Shown here piece after piece: positions 6,002 to 10,533 of a stretch of 10,533 nt of DNA; the stretch's first letter is position 1; each line of letters begins with the position of its first letter. The notes below the pieces were generated by a model, which saw only the letters and a program-made list of their open reading frames with translations, was not told the origin of the DNA and made no database searches. Location of the stretch: contig JBLILN010000035.1 of the NCBI GenBank assembly GCA_047635695.1, positions 1 to 10,533 on the forward strand, written 5' to 3'. The position numbers and the translations under genes were made by a program. The DNA is from UBA2136 sp047635695. GTDB lineage: Bacteria; Pseudomonadota; Alphaproteobacteria; UBA2136.

Positions 6002-7096
6002 TTAGTTTTGTGCCATAACAATGGCAAGCATTTCTAGCAGTAATACGGCGCCACCGAGTAGCCACATAATTGTCGAAAATACAGCGACAAAATTTGTGTA
6101 GGCGTCATTTAATTCACGTTCCAATATTGAATAGGCATGATGCATGCCGTCAATCATCACGTCGTTTACGCCTTTTTCGTTTCCGGCATAATTTTCAGAC
6201 ACCTTCACGGGCGTCACAGAAATAATCGGAAAGCCGGCTTTCTCCATAGCGGCAGACATTTGTCCACCAGTGGTAATCACTTGGTTAAATTGATCAATGC
6301 GTCTTTTTAAAATGGCATTGGTCGCCAAGGCTTCCATAATAGGTATCATTTGTTTTGGTTTAACACCGCTGGCAATCAGGTGTGGAAAATATAAAAGCAT
6401 ACTGGCATAGGTTTTATAGGTAATAAATTTACCTAAACCAGGGATACGCAAAACATAGTTATCTAACCAGAAGCGCCCCTGCGCAGATTTAACAACACTA
6501 TAACCCACAACACAAAAGATAATAAATGCGGTTAAAATAAAGTACCAATATTCTGCAACACTCGACGTGAAATCCATAATAACCTGTGGAATGGCAGCCA
6601 TTTCTTTACCTTGAGCCTGACGCATTTGCGCCATAGTCGGCATGGTGTTGATACCTGTGTTGAAAAGCGAAATGCAACTCATACCAAATAAGACAGTTGG
6701 CGTGATAATTTCAGCCATACCACTGCGTTGGTTCTGAATTTTTTTGTCTTCAAGTGTTTGGAGTAAGTGGAATGCTTCTGTCATGTTGTTTGAAGCTTCA
6801 CCCGCCAAAATAGCAGCACGGTGAACGTCGGTAAATAAAATATATTCATGTTCAGCGGCACGACTTAAAGGCTTACCTTGAGATACCTTTTGCGCAATAC
6901 CATGCAATGCAGCGCTTAGTTCTTGTTTTTTCTCAGCACGGAATGCACGCGCGACAGCACGTACGCACGCTTCTGTAGGTTGACCACATTTGAGCATTTG
7001 GTGCATAAGAAAAAACAAGCGCTCGCGGTCGCGCGCACTTATTTCTCTGCACCTAGGGCCAACGCCGTCGCTACTGAATTGTTTCCATATCTGCAC
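6002..7096 (-). CDS. GspF/PilC-family inner-membrane platform protein
   Basis: Two T2SF domains are visible. The first (about 26-145) contains ILAGEASNNM, the usual 'AGExSG' helix. The second (about 225-360) begins after RIPGLGKFITYK and YFPHLIASGVKPKQM, a standard GspF pattern. Membrane segments lie near 127-148, 181-203 and 337-361. The protein is the multi-pass base on which the ATPase works to extract pilins from the inner membrane. At 364 residues it is nearer the short type IVb platform proteins (BfpE, TcpE, R64 PilR) than to PilC of about 400. The GTG start overlaps the ATPase gene by 26 nt with GGAG 10 nt upstream, so coupled translation is likely. Family membership is secure; the type IVb affinity is an inference from length and neighbours. 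Confidence 0.92.
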   Translation of the reverse strand: MQIWKQFSSDGVGPRCREISARDRERLFFLMHQMLKCGQPTEACVRAVARAFRAEKKQELSAALHGIAQKVSQGKPLSRAAEHEYILFTDVHRAAILAGEASNNMTEAFHLLQTLEDKKIQNQRSGMAEIITPTVLFGMSCISLFNTGINTMPTMAQMRQAQGKEMAAIPQVIMDFTSSVAEYWYFILTAFIIFCVVGYSVVKSAQGRFWLDNYVLRIPGLGKFITYKTYASMLLYFPHLIASGVKPKQMIPIMEALATNAILKRRIDQFNQVITTGGQMSAAMEKAGFPIISVTPVKVSENYAGNEKGVNDVMIDGMHHAYSILERELNDAYTNFVAVFSTIMWLLGGAVLLLEMLAIVMAQN

Positions 7097-8768
7097 TAAA
7101 GAATTTCTCCAGTTCTTCTAAGCTTGTTATTCCGTTTTTCACATGTATAAGACCGCTTGTCAGCATATCAAGCATATGACCGCTTGATTTTGACTGTTCA
7201 CGGATAATTTCCAACCAATCTGGGCGTAACCTTGTATTTGTCCAAATGTTACGGCTGACGTCTTTACGCCATAACTCTAGAACTTCTTCAATGGCAATAC
7301 GGTCACGGTAACCTCTGTATCTACAATGCTCACAACCATTTTTATTAACACGGTATATAATATCGCCCGCTCTAAAGCCAACTTTTCGAAGCGCGTTTAA
7401 GCGGTCAGAAAAATCAAGATCTAGTTCCGTCGGTATTTTACATTTCGGGCATAATCTTCTCACAAGACGTTGTGAGATGATACCTCGAACATTGGTAAAT
7501 ATTTGTTCGGCAGGGACACCACGTTGCACAAGCCTATCAAGCGTCATGAAGGTGTCATTGGCATGCATAGTTGTAATAACCAAGTGACCTAAGTTACCTG
7601 CGTCAATGGCTTTTTGCGTATCTTCAGGGTTACGTACCTCACCAATAAAGAGCACGTCTGGGTCTAAACCAAGGGCCGCGTACATAAAGCTTTCAAGGTC
7701 TAAACCAGCACTTGTGTCTTCTTCCGTTTGGATAACGTTATCCATACGTTCTTCAATTTGTTTTTCGTAAGAAATAACGTTCTGTCCTGGACGTTGCCCA
7801 CGACGGATCATAAGGCGTGCGGCCGTTGATTTACCAGAACCTGTTGGCCCTGAAAAAATGATACAACCTTCTTCGAAACGCATGAGGTTGTCAACCTTCG
7901 CAACGGTTGTTGCTGCGTAACCAAAGTTATCCAAGCTACCTTCAAATGAACGTAAGAAACGCATGGCGATTTTTGCCGTGCCTTCAAGGGTAATGGGCTG
8001 TGTTGTATAACGTATATCCACCTGTTGTCGGCTTGACAAGTCAAAGGTCATACGGCCATAAAGTGGTTTTTTGTAGTTTTCGGCACGTACACCCGCAATG
8101 TGGCGTAAACGGCCTAAAACGCGTTCATAAACTTCGATCGGCAATGGTACTAGCTCTTCTAACTCACCATCAATACGAGCAAGGGCTGTTGGCTTACGGT
8201 TTAAAATTTCAATATGTAAATCTGTTGCACCGTTTTTAAAGGCGGTACGGATAATTTCATCGGTTAATGAAACGATAGCATCGTCATTACCTTGGTTAAT
8301 TTGTGCGTAAGCATTCTCCACCAAGAACTTCAATGAGTGCCCCTCACGCTTGGACATGCGCTCAATAGCATTTTCAATGGCCTTTGGTGATGCCCAAACA
8401 AATTCATGGCGTGATTTGCGGTGACGCAAAATAATTTCACTCACTAAGCGTTTGTTCGGTAGATCGGCGGCAGCCCAAACAATGGCGCCACGTGCAAGTT
8501 CGATAGGGCAGGCTGTGTAAAACATCATGAAGTCACGGTCGACACCTTCAAGTTGGTGTGGTGTGATAGCCATCATCTCTTCGTCAGATTTAATGGTGTA
8601 GTCATAGGCGATGGCCTTATAACGTACCTGCTGTACTTCGGACAGTTTACCAGCACGCCCGAGGGCTTCAATAAGCGCATCTGGGTCTTTTTGTACAGTG
8701 ACAGGGAAACCTTGTAGGTCCCCGATTGTTACAATATGGTCACTGATCATCAAGTCTACAATATCCAC
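7071..8768 (-). CDS. GspE/PilB-type secretion/pilus assembly ATPase
   Basis: This 565-residue cytoplasmic motor has the family motifs in order: Asp box ATDLHIE (181-187), Walker A GPTGSGKST (307-315), Walker B DVLFIGEVRN (371-380) with catalytic Glu377, and His box ITTMHAND (398-405). A tetracysteine zinc site follows (C440, C443, C479, C482), which marks assembly ATPases (PilB/GspE) rather than PilT retraction motors. The first 140 residues form an N-terminal domain of the GspE/MshEN kind that docks on the platform. Asn380 replaces the more usual Asp of GEIRD. The start is a GTG preceded by AAGGGGAG at 9 nt; no in-frame ATG lies close upstream. It is the first gene of the long operon and overlaps the platform gene. 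Confidence 0.96.
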   Translation of the reverse strand: MDIVDLMISDHIVTIGDLQGFPVTVQKDPDALIEALGRAGKLSEVQQVRYKAIAYDYTIKSDEEMMAITPHQLEGVDRDFMMFYTACPIELARGAIVWAAADLPNKRLVSEIILRHRKSRHEFVWASPKAIENAIERMSKREGHSLKFLVENAYAQINQGNDDAIVSLTDEIIRTAFKNGATDLHIEILNRKPTALARIDGELEELVPLPIEVYERVLGRLRHIAGVRAENYKKPLYGRMTFDLSSRQQVDIRYTTQPITLEGTAKIAMRFLRSFEGSLDNFGYAATTVAKVDNLMRFEEGCIIFSGPTGSGKSTAARLMIRRGQRPGQNVISYEKQIEERMDNVIQTEEDTSAGLDLESFMYAALGLDPDVLFIGEVRNPEDTQKAIDAGNLGHLVITTMHANDTFMTLDRLVQRGVPAEQIFTNVRGIISQRLVRRLCPKCKIPTELDLDFSDRLNALRKVGFRAGDIIYRVNKNGCEHCRYRGYRDRIAIEEVLELWRKDVSRNIWTNTRLRPDWLEIIREQSKSSGHMLDMLTSGLIHVKNGITSLEELEKFFSADMETIQ

Positions 8769-8777
8769 AGACTCATG

Positions 8778-8785
8778 CTCCCCTT
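8778..8785 (-). promoter_or_regulatory. Strong ribosome binding site for the ATPase GTG start
   Basis: AAGGGGAG on the - strand lies 9 nt before GTG at 8768 and fixes this non-ATG start. A nearer ATG at 8776 is out of frame, only 1 nt from this site, and opens just six codons. Confidence 0.6.
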
Positions 8786-8801
8786 AATTTAGATTAATCC
8801 T

Positions 8802-8829
8802 TTTTTAGTCTACATTAAAGCGATGTAAA
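8802..8829 (-). promoter_or_regulatory. Possible promoter of the pilus assembly operon
   Basis: TTTACA (8829-8824; five of six -35 bases) and TAAAAA (8807-8802; four of six -10 bases) are separated by 16 nt on the - strand. They lie downstream of the pilin terminator and about 35 nt above the ATPase start. A short inverted repeat, TACAT (8811-8815) and ATGTA (8823-8827), sits mostly in the spacer and could be an operator. Placement after a terminator strengthens the case for a promoter somewhere here. Confidence 0.4.
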
Positions 8830-8856
8830 AAAGAAAGGGATAGCTGTTAAATAACG

Positions 8857-8887
8857 AAAAAACCCCTGTAAGTGATATGCAGGGGTT
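8857..8887 (-). terminator. Rho-independent terminator after the small pilin gene
   Basis: On the - strand AACCCCTG (8887-8880) pairs perfectly with CAGGGGTT (8868-8861) around an 11-nt loop and runs into a T tract ending at 8857. It begins about 35 nt after the pilin stop codon and separates that gene from the ATPase operon. Confidence 0.85.
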
Positions 8888-8921
8888 GCGCTGTATCTAC
8901 AACAGTTGAGGGTTTTGGTTG

Positions 8922-9485
8922 TTATTTGCGTGAAATACGGTAATAAATATTGGCTTTGTCGATCGCTTGGTCAATGTCAACAAGAAGGCGTCCACTATCA
9001 GGTGAGCCTTTTTCGTCAATGGCGCCATCAAGGTGCTCATCCACAGATGAGGCAAGTACTGCTGGTACATCTGAAAGTTTAAGCCAAACAAAGCAAAGGT
9101 CGCGTGGGTTAATGCAAGGGCGTGGTGTTGTGCCTTTAACTTTACGCATTTCAATGCCATATTCAAGACTGTAAATACCAAAAGAAACATGACGCTCAGA
9201 CGACATATGCATGTAAGGACCACTCCAGCCTAACTGGCCACCGTCATTATTTAAAAGATCGCTAAAGGTATTCGTGTTGACGCTCGTGTCGAGCATGAAG
9301 TTTGTGTAAGCCTTGCTGATATTATCAAGCTCTGTTGAAACGGAAGTAATTTGCGTTTGCTGCATGTAACCGTAACCAGCTGTACCGGCAATAACACTTA
9401 AACCACTAAAGATCGCCAGTGTAATACGGGCGTCCATGCCAAATAGTGCGCCTCTTTGTGATTTGAGTTTGTTGAATAAAGCCAT
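8922..9485 (-). CDS. Type IV pilin-like protein, candidate major pilin
   Basis: This 187-residue protein has a prepilin leader MALFNKLKSQRG (1-12), then ALFGMDARITLAIFSGLSVI, a hydrophobic alpha1 helix, and a charge-rich helix to about residue 65. The soluble domain has GWSGPYM (86-92), recalling the WxGPY element of type IV pilins, and C124/C131, a likely disulfide loop. It ends with VWLKLSDVPAVLASSVDEHL and DGAIDEKG, resembling C-terminal parts of type IVb pilins. The canonical Glu5 is absent; Asp sits at +6 if cleavage follows Gly12. I chose ATG 9485 over the upstream ATG at 9512 because TGGAAG precedes it by 7 nt and it gives a typical leader length. The gene is transcribed alone, between terminators at 9636-9659 and 8857-8887, as expected for an abundant subunit. 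Major-pilin status is inferred. Confidence 0.8.
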   Translation of the reverse strand: MALFNKLKSQRGALFGMDARITLAIFSGLSVIAGTAGYGYMQQTQITSVSTELDNISKAYTNFMLDTSVNTNTFSDLLNNDGGQLGWSGPYMHMSSERHVSFGIYSLEYGIEMRKVKGTTPRPCINPRDLCFVWLKLSDVPAVLASSVDEHLDGAIDEKGSPDSGRLLVDIDQAIDKANIYYRISRK

Positions 9486-9492
9486 TATGTTA

Positions 9493-9498
9493 CTTCCA
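9493..9498 (-). promoter_or_regulatory. Ribosome binding site fixing the pilin start
   Basis: TGGAAG on the - strand lies 7 nt before ATG 9485. The longer reading from 9512 has no comparable site and would give an unusually long leader of 21 residues. Confidence 0.6.
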
Positions 9499-9531
9499 TT
9501 TATAAAATTCATTTTTAATACTATGACGCTA

Positions 9532-9555
9532 TTTTATATCGATATCTATATAAAA
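9532..9555. repeat. AT-rich inverted repeat upstream of the pilin gene
   Basis: TTTTATAT (9532-9539) and ATATAAAA (9548-9555) are perfect 8-nt inverted arms around CGATATCT. The element lies about 50 nt above the pilin start, inside the expected promoter region, and contains TATAAA as a possible - strand -10. No -35 match is found at the right spacing. It could be an operator or a chance feature of AT-rich DNA. Confidence 0.35.
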
Positions 9556-9635
9556 ATGATTATTCGCTTATGTCTGCAGGGTTTTTGGGCTGTGAATGTG
9601 GATAATAAGTCACGTTTTGATTGTGCATACATCAT

Positions 9636-9659
9636 AAAAAAAGAGGCCGAAGCCCCTTT
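9636..9659 (-). terminator. Rho-independent terminator of the cytochrome c gene
   Basis: On the - strand AAAGGGGC (9659-9652), the loop TTCG and GCCTCTTT (9647-9640) form an 8-bp stem with one G-U pair and a stable UUCG tetraloop. A T tract runs to 9636. It follows the cytochrome c stop codon by about 23 nt. Confidence 0.88.
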
Positions 9660-9682
9660 AAAAATTACTAAAATTTTGTCTG

Positions 9683-10195
9683 TTATTTTTGTTCCTTCAA
9701 CCATGCAATAAGGTCGGCACGGTCTTGTTCTTTTCTAATACCAGGGAAAGCCATTTTTGTACCTTTAATCAACTTCTTCGGTTTTATTAGGAAGGCGTCA
9801 AGTGTAGCCTCGTCCCAAACCATTTGGCCTTTTTTCTCATTAAATGCTGATGAATATGAGTAACCGTCCTGTGCTGATATAGGTTTGTTCACGATATCCC
9901 AAAGGTTAGGGCCTGTTCTGTGCTTACCGTCGTTTTTGAAACTGTGGCAGGCTTTACACTTACCAGAAACTTTTTTACCTTTGCTTGCGTCGGCAATAAT
10001 GGGCGCTGCAGGTTCTGCTTTTTTAGCGACATCTGTTACTACAACAGGCTCATCGTCAGATTTTATCAGAACAATCTCTTGCTTGTGCGGGCTTTCAATG
10101 CTGCCTGTTAAAAGATAACGACCACCGTAAAAAACCACGGCGAATAGGTTGGCAACGAGTACGAGAACGATGAAGTTGTTTTCAAATTTTTTCAT
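9683..10195 (-). CDS. cycM: Membrane-anchored class I cytochrome c (CycM-like)
   Basis: An N-terminal membrane helix (about 8-23) anchors the protein. A Pro/Ala/Lys-rich linker (about 45-70) then leads to a periplasmic cytochrome c domain. The haem motif is CKACH (80-84), followed by TGPNLWDIV (94-102). The axial Met is M148 in KGTKMAFPG, and the last helix (DRADLIAWLKEQ) closes the fold. CycM-type proteins carry electrons to a terminal oxidase at the inner membrane. At 170 residues the size fits this family. The ATG has no close Shine-Dalgarno; AAGGA lies about 17 nt upstream. It is transcribed divergently from the gene at 10369 and ends at its own UUCG-loop terminator, so it is not part of the pilus operon. 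The symbol is given by family resemblance. Confidence 0.92.
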   Translation of the reverse strand: MKKFENNFIVLVLVANLFAVVFYGGRYLLTGSIESPHKQEIVLIKSDDEPVVVTDVAKKAEPAAPIIADASKGKKVSGKCKACHSFKNDGKHRTGPNLWDIVNKPISAQDGYSYSSAFNEKKGQMVWDEATLDAFLIKPKKLIKGTKMAFPGIRKEQDRADLIAWLKEQK

Positions 10196-10254
10196 AAGCG
10201 CGTTCTTAACAGTCCTTATTATTATTTAATTTATCAAAATTTATGAACACTATA

Positions 10255-10276
10255 GACGGATGAATGGTTGTCCGTC
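10255..10276. repeat. Inverted repeat in the divergent promoter region
   Basis: GACGGA (10255-10260) and TCCGTC (10271-10276) are perfect 6-nt arms separated by 10 nt, about midway between the divergent cytochrome c and DjlA-like genes. One helical turn plus between arm centres (16 nt) would suit a dimeric regulator, but this is inference only. Confidence 0.3.
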
Positions 10277-10368
10277 AATGCAATATCGTTTAAAGTCATG
10301 CGAGAATGTGATGTGAGGCCTTTTTTAACGAAGGCGTTCAATTTTTTGTACAAAAGGAAATAGTTCAA

Positions 10369-10533
10369 TTGTTTGGTAAAGTTATAGGCTTACTTATTGG
10401 CTTTGTTGTGAGTCTTGACCTTTCAGGCGCCGTTGCCGGTTTGCTGATCGGTGCGATGTTTGATTTTTATCTGCTGAACATCGAAAAGCCCCAAAGGGCG
10501 GACGATGCATGGCAAACTGAATTTTCACATCTT
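10369..10533 (+). CDS. N-terminal part of a probable DjlA-like membrane-anchored co-chaperone (3' truncated by window edge)
   Basis: From TTG at 10369 the frame stays open to the window edge (55 codons). The N-terminus LFGKVIGLLIGFVVSLDLSG, followed by AVAGLLIGAMFDFYLL, is a Gly-spaced membrane helix ending in a 'GxxFD' turn. This resembles the anchor of DjlA/DjiA proteins, which continue with a TerB-like domain and a C-terminal J domain for DnaK. AAAAGGAAA lies about 10 nt before the TTG, and no in-frame ATG or GTG occurs between the upstream TGA (about 10309) and this TTG. The defining TerB and J domains lie outside the window, so another glycine-zipper membrane protein is possible. Confidence 0.5.
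   Translation, partial: MFGKVIGLLIGFVVSLDLSGAVAGLLIGAMFDFYLLNIEKPQRADDAWQTEFSHL

Noticed and set aside
8756..8776. Six-codon ATG mini-ORF overlapping the ATPase GTG start, as a leader peptide
   Set aside because: The Shine-Dalgarno is only 1 nt away, too close for use. Its spacing fits the GTG instead, and nothing suggests attenuation.
9486..9512. Upstream ATG at 9512 as start of the small pilin
   Set aside because: It lacks a good ribosome binding site and makes the leader 21 residues long. The ATG at 9485 has TGGAAG at 7 nt and a typical leader.
10318..10336. GCCTT/AAGGC hairpin as a terminator or attenuator before the DjlA-like gene
   Set aside because: The stem is only 5 bp with an 8-nt loop, and the nearest T run starts 6 nt beyond it. 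This is too weak to call.

Overview
This AT-rich window probably comes from an alphaproteobacterium. The clues are a J-domain protein of the type with an N-terminal Cys/His cluster, which I recall mainly from Alphaproteobacteria, and a membrane-anchored CycM-type cytochrome c next to a probable DjlA-like start. No rRNA, tRNA, CRISPR array, transposase or other mobile element is visible. I do not attempt genus-level placement.

Layout: the left edge holds the last 36 codons of an unrecognised + strand gene (to 112), then about 170 nt with dyad structures and a hairpin/T-tract terminator. From 286 to 9485 all genes lie on the - strand. In transcription order these are: a short pilin-like gene with its own terminator (9485-8922); a putative promoter; then a tightly packed run of a GspE/PilB-type ATPase (8768-7071), a GspF/PilC-type platform protein (7096-6002), a cytoplasmic/one-TM/periplasmic platform protein with BfpC/TcpD/PilO2-like architecture (5985-4840), a small PilO/GspM-like protein (4837-4331), an exported protein with a possible PilP/GspC-like C-terminus (4356-3214), two large prepilin-like proteins (3191-2460 and 2442-1543), and a short prepilin peptidase (1522-920). 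The J-domain gene (843-286) follows. To the right are a - strand membrane-anchored cytochrome c (10195-9683) with a UUCG-loop terminator, and, divergently on +, the start of a probable DjlA-like membrane co-chaperone that runs off the window.

Together the central genes form a near-complete inner-membrane type IV pilus or type II secretion-like machine: motor ATPase, platform, alignment proteins, prepilin substrates and their peptidase. No secretin, separate PilM or retraction ATPase is present, so these are elsewhere, replaced, or unnecessary. The separately terminated small pilin looks like the abundant subunit. The two larger prepilins in the long operon look like minor or tip components.

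The most unusual points are: a shared prepilin signature (GA[LM]FGMDARI) without the usual Glu at position +5; a prepilin whose soluble part looks like a tandem duplication of a GspG-like unit; a second large prepilin with a GspG-like domain at its C-terminus; and two platform components whose cytoplasmic or periplasmic domains I cannot assign to a family.
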